DNA of 64,000 nucleotides from Streptantibioticus silvisoli (GCF_027947535.2 NZ_JAAGKO020000048.1:1-64000); one strand, 5' to 3'. Shown: positions 33,590 to 42,548, counted from the stretch's first letter. Notes: generated by a model from the letters alone, not told the origin. Translations and numbers: made by a program.

Positions 33590-36186
33590 GACGTTGGACC
33601 CCCGTCTTCCTGTCTAGCGTTCTCTCGTGCTACGGCCTTCTCTATCGCATTCTGTGTCGCTGTTTCGCCCTGTTCCTTCTTATCCACAGCATCTTCCGAC
33701 GCGCCGTCCGCCGCGGGACGGCCGGGCTCCCGGTCCCGCGTTTCGGCGGAGTCCGAGCGTCCACGGGCCAGTCCGCGCGCGTACGCCGCAATGACAGAAC
33801 GGGCCTCTTCCGGTGATCGTTCCCGGTCAGAGCGGTCCTGACTCCCCCCAGCGGGTCGTTCGTGCGCGACGGACTCCTCACGCAGCCGTGACGCGCGCGA
33901 ACTGCTGGGTACCCGGCGCGGCAGCCCGGCCGAGGTGGTGCGGTCCGCCGTCTCACTGGGGCGGGGCCGGCGGGGAAGCGGGTTGACGTCGCCGCCGTCA
34001 CCGGTGCCGTCGCCGCCCGTTCCACCGTCGGACGCAGCGCGGCGGGCGCCGCCCGTGCCGGACCCCGCGACGGAGCCCCCCGCGGCCGAGGTCCCCGTGC
34101 CGTCGGTCACCGCCCGGACCGCCCGGTGCTGGCCCCTGCCCGCCGGTACCGCGGCGATGGCGGTGTCCGGGGGCTCCTCGCAGCGTTCGCCCTCCTCGGG
34201 GACGGCCAGCAGCACGGCGGGGATGAAGACGACGGCGACCGTGCCGCCGCGGGAGGTACGGCCCAGGGTGACGCGGACGCCGTGCCGCGCGGACAGGCGG
34301 CCGACGGTGTACAGGCCGAGCCGGTCGGTCTCCGGCAGGTCGATCACCGCGGTGCCGCCGTCGGAGACGTACGCGCGGTCGGCGGAGTCCCGGATGGCCC
34401 GGTTGGCCTCGGCGAGGCGGTCCGGGTTCATCCCGAGGCCGCGGTCCTCGATCTCGACGGCGAACCCGGCGGCCACCTCCTCGCCGCGGACCACGACCTC
34501 GCTGTCCGGCGGCGAGAAGTTGGTGGCGTTCTCCATCAGTTCGGCCAGCAGGTGCAGTACGTCGGCGACGGCCCCGCCGACCAGCGCGACGCCGGGCATC
34601 CGGCGCACCGCGATGCGTTCGTAGCCCTCGACCTCGCCGACGGCGGCGCGGACCACCTCACCCATGCGCACCGGGCGGCGCCAGGCGCGGCCCGGGGTGA
34701 GGCCGGAGAGGATGAGCAGGCCCTCCGCCTGGCGGCGCATGCGGTTGGTCATGTGGTCGAGGCGGAAGAGGTCGGCGAGTTCGCCGGGGTCGCGGGCGCG
34801 GCGTTCCATGGTGTCGAGCAGGGCGAGCTGGCGGTGCAGGATGACCTGGCTGCGCCGGGCGAGGGTGGTGAAGACGGCGGCGACGCCGCGGCGCAGGCGG
34901 GCCTGCTCGACGGCGGCCTGCACGGCGGTGCGCTGGGCCACGCCGAAGGCCCGGCCGACCTGGCCGATCTCGTCGTCGCCGAACTCCTCGCCGAAGTCGG
35001 CGCCGAGGTCCGCGCCGCCCGGCACGCCGAACAGGTCGTCGGAGGCGGTACGCGGCCAGCTGGCGGTCTCGGCGTCGTCGATGCTGTCGCCCTCGCGCAG
35101 GCGGCGCATGATCTCCGGCAGCCGGTGGCCGGACAGGTACTCGGCGTTGTCGCGCAGGGCGGTCAGCCGCAGCGCGATCCGGCGGCCGATGCGTACCGAG
35201 ACGATCAGCGAGATGACGACCGCCAGCAGGCCGATCAGCAGCGCCACCGCGGCCTTGTTCAGCACCGACATGCCGGAGGTGTGGGCGGCCTCGTCGACCT
35301 GGAGGGCGGCGTCCTGGTCGATCGCGGCCAGCTGGCGCAGCGCCACCTCGACGTTCTGCCGCCACTGGTCGGCCGGAATGGCCTCCTGGACGGTCAGCGC
35401 GGACGCGGCGCGGGCGGAGGTCTCCTGCGACAGCAGCGACCAGCCGACGTTGCCGTTCTCGAAGTCCTGGAGCTTGCGGGCGTCGGAGGGCGGCAGTTCG
35501 GGCGCGTAGACGTTGTCGATCAGCTCGCGGCCGTCGATGTCGCCGATCAGCTCGTTGTACTGCGGGTCCGACATGCCGTCACCCAGATGGCCGCCGAGGA
35601 CGAGGGCGTCCTCCTGGGAGAGCAGTTCGCGGGCCCGGTCGAGCTCGACGACGACCGCGCCCTTGCGGGCCACCTCGCCGCTCTGCTGCTCGGTCAGGGC
35701 GCTCTGGAGGCGGAAGTCGGGGTCGATGACCAGGGAGTAGGCGTTGAGGATGTCGAACCAGTTGATGTCGCCGGCCAGCACGCTGGCCCGCAGCCCGGGG
35801 ATGGTCTGGAGGGCCGAGAGGATGTCGCCGACCCGGGCGTTCTGGTCGGCGTTCAGCGTGGAGCCGGCGGCACGGGCCTGGAGGTGCTGGCGCAGTTCGC
35901 CGGCGCTGGCGTCGGTGGTCTTCTCCGCGGCCCGCAGCTCCGGGCCGCCGCTGCGGCCGTTGGTGACGTCGTACTCGACGGCGGCGAGGCGTTCGTTCTG
36001 GAGCGCCTCGGTGAGGGCCTCGGCGGGCACGCCGTAGTAGTGGTCGGTGATGTTGACCCGGGTCAGTCCGAGAGCGCCGCGCAGGGTGGTGTACGACCCG
36101 TACGTCCACAGCGCGAGGAGCGAGACCATGGGGACGAGCAGCAGGGTGATGAGCTGCGTTCGAATGGTTCTGGGGCGCAGACGCAT
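33586..36186 (-). CDS. cvnA: Conservon sensor CvnA with large extracellular nitrate-sensor-like domain
   Basis: A 866-residue membrane histidine-kinase-like protein. Membrane helix one is near residues 11-30 (LITLLLVPMVSLLALWTYG), followed by about 280 external residues resembling the helical NIT (nitrate/nitrite) sensor domain, a second helix (AALLIGLLAVVISLIV-like, about 315-335), a HAMP-type linker, a helical His-containing region (QVILHRQLALLDTMERR) and a GHKL ATPase domain (ELMENATNFSPP, EDRGLGMNP). The tail of about 200 residues is Gly/Arg/Glu-rich. It heads the second conservon. The ATG at 36186 is preferred because it gives a short cytoplasmic N terminus. Confidence 0.9.
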   Translation of the reverse strand: MRLRPRTIRTQLITLLLVPMVSLLALWTYGSYTTLRGALGLTRVNITDHYYGVPAEALTEALQNERLAAVEYDVTNGRSGGPELRAAEKTTDASAGELRQHLQARAAGSTLNADQNARVGDILSALQTIPGLRASVLAGDINWFDILNAYSLVIDPDFRLQSALTEQQSGEVARKGAVVVELDRARELLSQEDALVLGGHLGDGMSDPQYNELIGDIDGRELIDNVYAPELPPSDARKLQDFENGNVGWSLLSQETSARAASALTVQEAIPADQWRQNVEVALRQLAAIDQDAALQVDEAAHTSGMSVLNKAAVALLIGLLAVVISLIVSVRIGRRIALRLTALRDNAEYLSGHRLPEIMRRLREGDSIDDAETASWPRTASDDLFGVPGGADLGADFGEEFGDDEIGQVGRAFGVAQRTAVQAAVEQARLRRGVAAVFTTLARRSQVILHRQLALLDTMERRARDPGELADLFRLDHMTNRMRRQAEGLLILSGLTPGRAWRRPVRMGEVVRAAVGEVEGYERIAVRRMPGVALVGGAVADVLHLLAELMENATNFSPPDSEVVVRGEEVAAGFAVEIEDRGLGMNPDRLAEANRAIRDSADRAYVSDGGTAVIDLPETDRLGLYTVGRLSARHGVRVTLGRTSRGGTVAVVFIPAVLLAVPEEGERCEEPPDTAIAAVPAGRGQHRAVRAVTDGTGTSAAGGSVAGSGTGGARRAASDGGTGGDGTGDGGDVNPLPRRPRPSETADRTTSAGLPRRVPSSSRASRLREESVAHERPAGGSQDRSDRERSPEEARSVIAAYARGLARGRSDSAETRDREPGRPAADGASEDAVDKKEQGETATQNAIEKAVARENARQEDGGPTS

Positions 36187-36439
36187 AGGTCGGAGGATCC
36201 TCGTTCGCCGGCGGCGGGCTGCGCGCACGGCGGCTGCGGCGCCGCGGCGTCGCCCGCGCCCACGGGTGTAGGGGACGTGGCCGGTGTGCGATCCGTTTCC
36301 CCGGAACGTCCTCGCGGCGCGTCCCGCTGATTTTCAGACAACGTGACCGGCTCATCCGGTCGGAATCGGTCGTCATCCGAAAATCCTGAAGCGGAGTTCG
36401 CACAGTCTGGTACCAGCCGACCGTCCGGTTCCCATGATC

Positions 36440-36453
36440 TGTGACATGTCACA
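36440..36453. promoter_or_regulatory. Perfect 14-bp palindrome TGTGACATGTCACA
   Basis: This palindrome lies between the divergent cvnA and PPOX-type genes. It contains GTG-N6-CAC and the half sites TGTGA and TCACA of CRP/FNR-type operators, but with a spacer of four rather than six. Which regulator binds is unknown. Confidence 0.6.
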
Positions 36454-36502
36454 GCGCGCTGCCACGTTGGCGGGAGATCTCACAGGCGCGCACCATGGAG
36501 GC

Positions 36503-36931
36503 ATGGCACAGGCAATGACTGACGCGCGCTGGCGCGAGTTCGTGACCGCCGGGACCCGGACCGGGAAGCTGTCGACCGTCACGGCGTCCGGCGCCCCGCA
36601 CGTGGCACCGGTGTGGTTCCTGCTGGACGGCGACGACCTGGTGTTCAACACCGGCGCCGACTCGGTCAAGGGCCGCAATCTGGCCCGGGACGGCCGCGCG
36701 GCGGTATGCGTCGACGACGAGGCCCCGCCGTTCGCCTTCGCGCTGCTGCGCGGCACCGTCCAGCTCCACGAGGACCCGGCCCAGCTGCGCGAGTGGGCCA
36801 CCCGGATCGCGGCCCGCTACGTCGGCGACGACCGCGCGGAGCAGTTCGGCGCCCGCAACGGCACCCCGGGCGAACTGCTGGTCCGGCTGCGGATCGAACA
36901 CGTGGTGGCGATGGAGGGATTGACCGACTGA
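36503..36931 (+). CDS. PPOX-class FMN/F420-dependent oxidoreductase
   Basis: A 142-residue split-beta-barrel flavin or deazaflavin protein: GKLSTVTASGAPHVAPVWFL, shown as KLSTVTASG and PHVAPVWF, then DLVFNTGADSVKGRNL, DGRAAVCVDDEAPPF and FALLRGTVQLHEDP. These are the marks of small F420-binding PPOX proteins in actinobacteria, which reduce varied substrates or bind the cofactor. The ATG at 36503 is only one base after GGAGG; the in-frame ATG at 36515 is a reasonable alternative. Confidence 0.87.
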   Translation: MAQAMTDARWREFVTAGTRTGKLSTVTASGAPHVAPVWFLLDGDDLVFNTGADSVKGRNLARDGRAAVCVDDEAPPFAFALLRGTVQLHEDPAQLREWATRIAARYVGDDRAEQFGARNGTPGELLVRLRIEHVVAMEGLTD

Positions 36932-37327
36932 CGGATGGTCTGACTGCGGCCCGCACTGACCAATTGACGGCGGACCGGTGGATCGGCGGACGGGCTGATG
37001 GGTCGGCAGGTGATGAACTGACGGTCCGACCGGTCGACCGGTGACGGGCAGTCGGGCAGTCGGGCAGTCGGGCAGTCGGGCAGTCGCATCGTCGGACTGA
37101 ACGGTTCCCCGGGATACCGGATCATGGGAACGTCATCCGATCGATCGTCCCGTCGGACAGGTGGTCCGCCGGACCGCTGATCCTCCGGACAGGTGATCCG
37201 CCAGGCAGGTGATCCGCCGTTCCGCCATCGGGCAGGTGGTGCGCTCGATCCGGCGGTGGACCCGGCTCCCGCAGGTGGTCGGTCCGCTTCCCCGGACACC
37301 CGTCCCGAACGTTCAAGGAGCCTTCCC
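36932..37327. repeat. Non-coding gap with GGGCAGTC x5 and longer degenerate repeats
   Basis: Five perfect tandem copies of GGGCAGTC occupy 37046-37085. Further on, GGACAGGTGATCCGCC-like units occur near 37159, 37187 and 37204. No coding bias is seen, and no terminator hairpin was clear. Confidence 0.75.
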
Positions 37328-37972
37328 GTGAGCAGCAGTCCGCGTGAGACCGATCCGCCGGCCGTCGATCCGGTGCGCGGCCACGCGGCCGTGCGGGCGT
37401 TCTTCGGGGCACGGGCGGCGACCTGGGACACCAAGTTCCCCGACGACACCCCGGCCTACGAGGCCGGGGTGGCCCAACTCGACCTGCGCGCAGGGGAGTC
37501 GGCGGTGGACGTCGGGTGCGGTACGGGCCGGGCGCTGCCCGCGCTGCGTGCCGCGGTTGGGCCGGACGGCACGGTGATCGGCACGGATCTGACGCCGCAG
37601 ATGCTGCGGACGGCGGCGGAGGCCGGCCGGAACGTGTGCGCCCTGCTGGTCGAGGCGGACGCGGCCCGGCTGCCGCTGGCCTCCGCCACGCAGGACGCGC
37701 TGTTCGCGGCGGGGCTGGTGCACCACCTGGCCGATCCGGCGGCCGGGCTGCGGGAGTTCGCCCGGGTCACCCGGGCGGGCGGCCGGCTCGCGCTGTTCCA
37801 CCCCATCGGCCGCGCCGCGCTCGCCGCCCGCCGCGGTCACTCCCTCAGCCCCGACGACATCCGCGCCGAGCCCCACCTGCGTCCGCTGCTGGCCGCGAAC
37901 GGCTGGGAACTGACGTCGTACGAGGACACCGCGGCGCGCTACCTGGCGATCGCGGTCCGCACGACGGACTGA
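37328..37972 (+). CDS. SAM-dependent methyltransferase
   Basis: A 214-residue class I methyltransferase. SAM-binding motif I is AVDVGCGTGRALPAL, motif II GTVIGTDLTPQML, and the post-motif strand ARLPLASATQDALFAAGLVHHL leads to the GLREFARVTRAGGRLALFHP region (motif III). It belongs to the UbiE/methyltransf_11 group. The substrate is unknown. The GTG start is seven bases after AAGGAG. It is a single gene with no obvious partners. Confidence 0.87.
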   Translation: MSSSPRETDPPAVDPVRGHAAVRAFFGARAATWDTKFPDDTPAYEAGVAQLDLRAGESAVDVGCGTGRALPALRAAVGPDGTVIGTDLTPQMLRTAAEAGRNVCALLVEADAARLPLASATQDALFAAGLVHHLADPAAGLREFARVTRAGGRLALFHPIGRAALAARRGHSLSPDDIRAEPHLRPLLAANGWELTSYEDTAARYLAIAVRTTD

Positions 37973-38158
37973 CCGCCGGGCACGCCGTACGCGTCCGCCG
38001 CGGTGCCGCCGCCGGCGCCGGTGACGACGCCGCCGCGGGCACCGGTGCCCGCGAAGTCCTCACCTCCGGGGTATCGACGCCGTCGTCACCTCGTGGTTAG
38101 GGTGCGCGGACGCGCCCCCTGGCGGGGCGGGCGAGACGGGCGAGAAAGGGAGGACCCG

Positions 38159-39085
38159 GTGTCCGTGGCGGAGGGCATGCCGCAGGACGCGGCCGAGGAG
38201 GACGCGGTACGGCGACAGGCCGGCACCGCGCCCGGCGACGCGGCCGGCGGCCCCGCGGGCGGCACCGCCGCGGCGGACGAGGACGCGCTGTACGTGCTGA
38301 CCGCCACCCTGCTGACGCCCGGACGGTTCCCGAGCGTGCTCGGCGACGACTACCCGGCGGCCTGCGCGGCGCTGCGGCTCGTGCCGCGTGCCGACGGTTA
38401 CGGGCTGGTGCTCGGCCAGGACGGGCTCGGCGCCCGGTGGACGGTCGTCACGTCGGACACCGCGCTGGTGGCGGTGGCCGTGGCGACGTGGGACTGCGGC
38501 ATGGAGTACGACCTGTCCCCCGGCGAACGCACCATCGTCGCCTCGCTGCCCGGCTGGCCGCTGGAGCTGGCGGTGGCCGCTCCCGGGCTGCCGGCGCCGC
38601 ACGATCCGGCCGGCGCGGACGAGGGCCCCGCGCTCACCCCGCCGGACACGTCCGTGTGGGGCCCGGCCCAGCGCCGCCTGGGCGCCGACGAGATCGCGCT
38701 GCGCTGGCGGACCTGGCGGGCCGAGATCGACGACGCGCAGGACTTCACCGCCCGCCCCTCCACCGGCGCGGGCGCGGATGCGGGCGGGGCCGGGGGCGGC
38801 ATTGAGGGCCACCGTCATCCGGGGGTGCGGCGGGCGCTGGCGGAGGCACGCGGTTACGTCGGCAGTCCGCCGCCGCCGGGCCGGGTGCGGTCGTCGTTCG
38901 CCGAGGGCGACGCGCGCTCGCTGCGGGCCGACGGTCCGGGCTGGAGCATGGTGGCCCGCACCGACGACATCGCCTTCTTCCTGCTCGACGACGCGCCCGG
39001 CGAGGTCGTCCCGGTCGGCCGCGGCGCCGAACTCCCGCGCCTGCTGGCCGCGTTGGACCAGCTGGCGGTCCGCACCGACGCGTAG
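38159..39085 (+). CDS. Unrecognised cytoplasmic protein of 308 residues
   Basis: The GTG start lies five bases after AAAGGGAGGA. The N-terminal 45 residues are Ala/Gly-rich. The rest is mixed alpha/beta with ALYVLTATLLTPGRFPSVLG, WTVVTSDTALVAVAVATWDCG near the middle, an Ala/Gly linker, and a C-terminal part with GWSMVARTDDIAFFLLDD and LLAALDQLAVR. There is no signal, membrane helix or known catalytic motif. Codon bias is strong, so it is a real gene. I do not recognise the family. Confidence 0.7.
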   Translation: MSVAEGMPQDAAEEDAVRRQAGTAPGDAAGGPAGGTAAADEDALYVLTATLLTPGRFPSVLGDDYPAACAALRLVPRADGYGLVLGQDGLGARWTVVTSDTALVAVAVATWDCGMEYDLSPGERTIVASLPGWPLELAVAAPGLPAPHDPAGADEGPALTPPDTSVWGPAQRRLGADEIALRWRTWRAEIDDAQDFTARPSTGAGADAGGAGGGIEGHRHPGVRRALAEARGYVGSPPPPGRVRSSFAEGDARSLRADGPGWSMVARTDDIAFFLLDDAPGEVVPVGRGAELPRLLAALDQLAVRTDA

Positions 39086-39373
39086 GGAGGGCGAGGCGAG
39101 CCGGTCGCCGGAACGTTTCGCTGCCCGCTCCCCCACTCCCCGGCCGACCTGCCGCCGACCTGCCGCCGGCCACCGGCTCCGCGTACGGCGTTCCGGCAGG
39201 CAGACGTCAGCGGTCAGCGGTCAGCGGGGCAACGGTCAGCGGGGCAACGGTCAACCCGCAGCCCACGCCCCGTCGGCCGCCAGCCCCATCCGCCGGCCGC
39301 CAGCCCCGCCGCCAGCAGCCCAACCCCAGCCCCAAAACCGGCATCCCGGACCGGCGTCCCCCGACCGGCCCTC
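39086..39373. repeat. Gap with GTCAGCGG and GGGGCAACGGTCA repeats
   Basis: Between 39205 and 39255 the sequence repeats CGGTCAG and GGGGCAACGGTCA two to three times each. The flanks are Pro-codon-like CCGCCAGCCCC runs without coding bias. No gene is seen in this convergent gap. Confidence 0.55.
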
Positions 39374-40753
39374 CTACTCGCGCAGTTTCCCCGCCGTCTT
39401 CCGGGCCGCGACCAGGACCGGGTCCCAGACCGGGGAGAACGGCGGGGCGTAGCCGAGGTCGAGGGAGGTCATGCGTTCGACGGTCATACCGGCGGTAAGG
39501 GCGACCGCGGCGACGTCCACGCGTTTGCCGGCGCCCTCGCGGCCGACGATCTGGACGCCGAGCAGTCGGCCGCTGCCGAGTTCGGCGATCATCTTGACGG
39601 TCATGAGGGCGGCGCCGGGGTAGTAGCCGGCCCGGCCGGTGGACTCGATGGTGGCGGTGGCGTACCGCAGTCCGGCGGCGGTGGCCCGCGATTCGGTCAG
39701 GCCGGTGCGGCCGATCTCCAGTTCGCAGACCTTGCTGACCGCGGTGCCGACGACGCCGGGGAAGGTGGCGTACCCGCCGCCGATGTTGGTGCCGATGACC
39801 AGGCCGTGCTTGTTGGCGTGGGTGCCGAGCGGTACGTGCTCGGTGTCGCCGGAGACCAGGTTGAACACCTCGGCGCAGTCCCCGCCCGCCCAGATCCCGT
39901 CGTGGCCGCGTACCCGCTGGGAGAAGTCGGTGAGCAGGCCGCCGTGTTCGCCGAGCGGCAGGCCGGCCTCGCGGGCCAGCCGGGTGTCCGGCGCGACGCC
40001 GAGGCCGAGGATCACGATGTCGGCGGGGTGTTCGGCGCGGTCGGTGACGACGGCGCGGACCCGGCCGTCGTCGCCGGCGCGGATCTCGCGGACCGCCGCG
40101 CCGAACTCGACGGCGATGCCCATGCCCTCCATGGCCTCCCGGACCAGGGCGCCCATGTCGGGGTCCAGGGTGCCCATCGGCTGGTCGGCCCGGTCGACCA
40201 CGGTGACGTCCAGGCCGCGCCGCAGCATCGCCTCGGCCATCTCGACGCCGATGTAGCCGGCGCCGACCACCACCGCGCGCCGCACGCCGTCGCGGCCGAG
40301 GCCGTCCAGCACCGCCTCACCGTCGTCGAGGGTCTGGACGCCGTACACGCCGTCCGTGTCGATGCCGGGGACGTCCTCGGCCGCGGGCCGCCTGGGCACC
40401 GCGCCGGTGGCGACGACGAGGTGGTCGAAGCCGGTCCACTCGTACGTGCCGTCGCCGACGGCGCGGGTACGCACCCGGCGGCGGTCGAGGTCGATCTCGA
40501 CGGCCTCGGTGCCCAGCCGCAGGTCGATGCCGCGTTCGCGGTGCTCGGCCGGGGTGCGGGCCACCAGCGCGTCGGGGCCGTCGACCTCCCCGCCGGTCCA
40601 GTAGGGGATGCCGCACGCGGAGTACGACGTGTACCGGCCGCGTTCGAACGCCACGATCGACAGCTCGTCGGGCCCCTTGCGCCGCCGGGCCTGTGAGGCG
40701 GCCGTCATACCCGCCGCGTCACCGCCGATGACCACCATGCGTGTCGCCGCCAT
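39374..40753 (-). CDS. CoA-disulfide-reductase-like pyridine nucleotide-disulfide oxidoreductase
   Basis: A 459-residue flavoprotein. FAD motif VVIGGDAAGMTAASQAR (residues 7-23), a single redox Cys47 in SYSACGIPY, the NAD(P)H motif VVVGAGYIGVEMAEAM, the second FAD motif IWAGGDCAEV and a C-terminal dimer domain. The SxxxCGIPY pattern is shared with CoA-disulfide reductase and NADH oxidase (Nox/CoADR group). It would reduce a disulfide, polysulfide or oxygen with NAD(P)H. No adjacent rhodanese domain is present. The ATG at 40753 follows GAGAGGCAG. Confidence 0.9.
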   Translation of the reverse strand: MAATRMVVIGGDAAGMTAASQARRRKGPDELSIVAFERGRYTSYSACGIPYWTGGEVDGPDALVARTPAEHRERGIDLRLGTEAVEIDLDRRRVRTRAVGDGTYEWTGFDHLVVATGAVPRRPAAEDVPGIDTDGVYGVQTLDDGEAVLDGLGRDGVRRAVVVGAGYIGVEMAEAMLRRGLDVTVVDRADQPMGTLDPDMGALVREAMEGMGIAVEFGAAVREIRAGDDGRVRAVVTDRAEHPADIVILGLGVAPDTRLAREAGLPLGEHGGLLTDFSQRVRGHDGIWAGGDCAEVFNLVSGDTEHVPLGTHANKHGLVIGTNIGGGYATFPGVVGTAVSKVCELEIGRTGLTESRATAAGLRYATATIESTGRAGYYPGAALMTVKMIAELGSGRLLGVQIVGREGAGKRVDVAAVALTAGMTVERMTSLDLGYAPPFSPVWDPVLVAARKTAGKLRE

Positions 40754-40882
40754 GCGCTGCCTCTCGTCGTACCGGACCGGACTGCACGTGTACCCGGTTC
40801 GGGGCCCGGCGTACTCCCGGCCGGCCCAGGCGTCCGGGGGACGGCCCGGCACCCCCGGCGGTGAAGGCGGCGACCACCCCGC

Positions 40883-41163
40883 GATGACCCCGGCGGAGCC
40901 GACGGCGCCGACCGCCCCGGTGACGCACGGGCAAGCCCGTACACCGCCGACCGGTGAGCGCGTAGCGCCGGATCGCGCGGTACACGTCGCGATGACCCGG
41001 CAGCGCCGACCGCCCCGGTACCACGCGGACAGGCCCGCGCAGCTCCGACCCATGAGCGCGCAGCGCCCCATCACGCCGTACACGTCACGATCGCCCCGGC
41101 GGAGCCGACGGCCCCCAACAGACAGCGCGCCATCACGCGGTACACGTCACGATGACCTCGGCG
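40883..41163. repeat. Three to four imperfect long repeats ending in GGTACACGTCACGATGACC
   Basis: Units begin at GATGACCCCGGCGGAGCCGA (40883), GATGACCCGGCAGCGCCGA (40991), GATCGCCCCGGCGGAGCCGA (41089) and a partial copy at 41151. Each ends in CG(G/C)TACACGTC(A/G)C. Unit lengths are about 108, 98 and 62 bases. The array sits in a 600-base gap without genes, upstream of the RNase Sa-like gene. ACGTC cores again appear. Confidence 0.75.
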
Positions 41164-41362
41164 CCGCTCCCCGCCCGGCGCCGTGAAGCGTCGCCGGGGC
41201 CTGCTCACCGAGGGTGACGACGCGGCGTCAGATCGCCCGCAATTACGGCTGATTGACCGATCCGCACACTGCCACCACCGATCGGGGTGGCACGGTAAAC
41301 GTCACGTGAACCATGGCCGGGGGCACTTCTGTCCGCCGGGGACGCTGGTCAGACTGTCTGCC

Positions 41363-41800
41363 ATGCGAATGCCTCTACGCGCGTTGCGCTCCCGTGGTTC
41401 CGCCGTCATCCTCGCCGGAACGCTCGTCATCGGCCCCACCCTCCTGGCCGGTGCCGCCCACGCGGCGACCCCCACCACGCACGCGGCCACCGTCGTCACC
41501 GCCGCCGTCCCCCACGACATCGGTGACGTCTGCCAGACGGCCCTGCCCAGCCAGGCGGACGACACCCTGAACCTCATCGCCTCCGACGGCCCGTTCCCGT
41601 ACTCCGAGGACGGTGAGGTCTTCGACAACAACGAGGGCCTGCTGCCCGCCGAGTCCACCGGGTACTACCACTCCTACACCGTGGTGACCCCGGGCGCGAG
41701 CAACCGCGGCACCCGCCGCATCATCACCGCCGAGGACGGCACGGACTACTACACCTCCGACCACTACGACTCGTTCAGCACCATCGACACCTCCTGCTGA
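41363..41800 (+). CDS. Secreted RNase Sa-type guanyl ribonuclease homologue lacking the catalytic Glu
   Basis: A 145-residue precursor: signal peptide (cleavage near AHA, residue 34), a short linker and a mature domain closely like Streptomyces RNase Sa (ALPSQADDTLNLIASDGPF, NRGTRRIIT, DYYTSDHY). Cys57 and Cys145 match the conserved disulfide. Guanine-binding Glu91 and Asn89 (RNase Sa E41, N39), Arg115, Arg119 and catalytic His134 (R65, R69, H85) are kept. The general base Glu54 is replaced by Ser104 in YYHSYTV. Activity is therefore doubtful. No barstar-like gene is next to it. There is no obvious ribosome-binding site. Confidence 0.92.
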   Translation: MRMPLRALRSRGSAVILAGTLVIGPTLLAGAAHAATPTTHAATVVTAAVPHDIGDVCQTALPSQADDTLNLIASDGPFPYSEDGEVFDNNEGLLPAESTGYYHSYTVVTPGASNRGTRRIITAEDGTDYYTSDHYDSFSTIDTSC

Positions 41801-41835
41801 CACCCCTGCTGACGCCCACTGCGACACCTCGGCGG

Positions 41836-41900
41836 ACCCGGGCGGTCCGGCATGGAGATCCTTCCCCCACGGGACCTCCCGGCCGGACCGCCCGGGTTTT
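41836..41900 (+). terminator. Rho-independent-type terminator with T-tract
   Basis: A perfect 16-bp stem (ACCCGGGCGGTCCGGC at 41836-41851 and complement at 41882-41897) is followed by TTTT. The loop is about 30 bases. It lies 36 bases after the RNase stop and is one of the few here with a T-run. Confidence 0.85.
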
Positions 41901-42017
41901 CCCCTGTCCGCCGCCGAACGGCCACCGCCCCACCGCCGGACCGCCTTCGCAGCTCCTGGTAGCTCCTTGGTAGCTCCTTCGTAGTCGGTTCGTACGGCTT
42001 CTGCTTGGATGAGGCGT

Positions 42018-42548
42018 ATGGGTGACGAAGGACTCTCCGCTGACGAAATCCTGGACATCGTGGACGACGACGACCGGGTGGTCGGGCAGGCGCCGCGGGG
42101 TCGGGTGTACCGCGAACGGCTCACGCACCGGTGCGTGTTCATCCAGGCGCGCGATCCGCGGGGGCGGATCTTCGTGCACCGGCGAACGCCCGGCAAGCTG
42201 GTCTTCCCGTCGATGTACGACATGTTCGTCGGCGGCGTGGTGGGCGCCGGCGAGGACTACGACACCGCCGCGCTGCGGGAGGCGGAGGAGGAACTCGGGG
42301 TCAGCGGGCTGCCGCAGCCGGTCCCTGTGCTGACGTTCCTCTACGAGACGCCGGAGCACCGCTGGTGGAGCCGGGTGTACGAGGTGACGTGCGCGTCGCC
42401 GGTGGACCCGCAGGTGGAGGAGGTCGCCTGGCACGCCTTCCTCACCGACGCGGAGCTGGAGGCGCGGCTGCCGGAGTGGGACTGGGTGCCGGACGGGCTG
42501 GCCGCGTTCCACCGGCTGCGGGAGCACCGCGCGGGGGACCGCGGGTGA
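42018..42548 (+). CDS. Nudix hydrolase
   Basis: A 176-residue Nudix protein. The Nudix box begins GGVVGAGEDYDTAALREAEE and ends ELGV, matching GX5EX7REUXEEXGU. The N-terminal DEILDIVDDDDRVVGQAPRG region resembles YfcD and isopentenyl-diphosphate-isomerase-like Nudix enzymes, which act on diphosphate compounds. The substrate is not known. The ATG at 42018 is close to GAGG; an in-frame ATG at 42009 is possible. The stop overlaps the start of the gluconokinase gene. Confidence 0.9.
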   Translation: MGDEGLSADEILDIVDDDDRVVGQAPRGRVYRERLTHRCVFIQARDPRGRIFVHRRTPGKLVFPSMYDMFVGGVVGAGEDYDTAALREAEEELGVSGLPQPVPVLTFLYETPEHRWWSRVYEVTCASPVDPQVEEVAWHAFLTDAELEARLPEWDWVPDGLAAFHRLREHRAGDRG

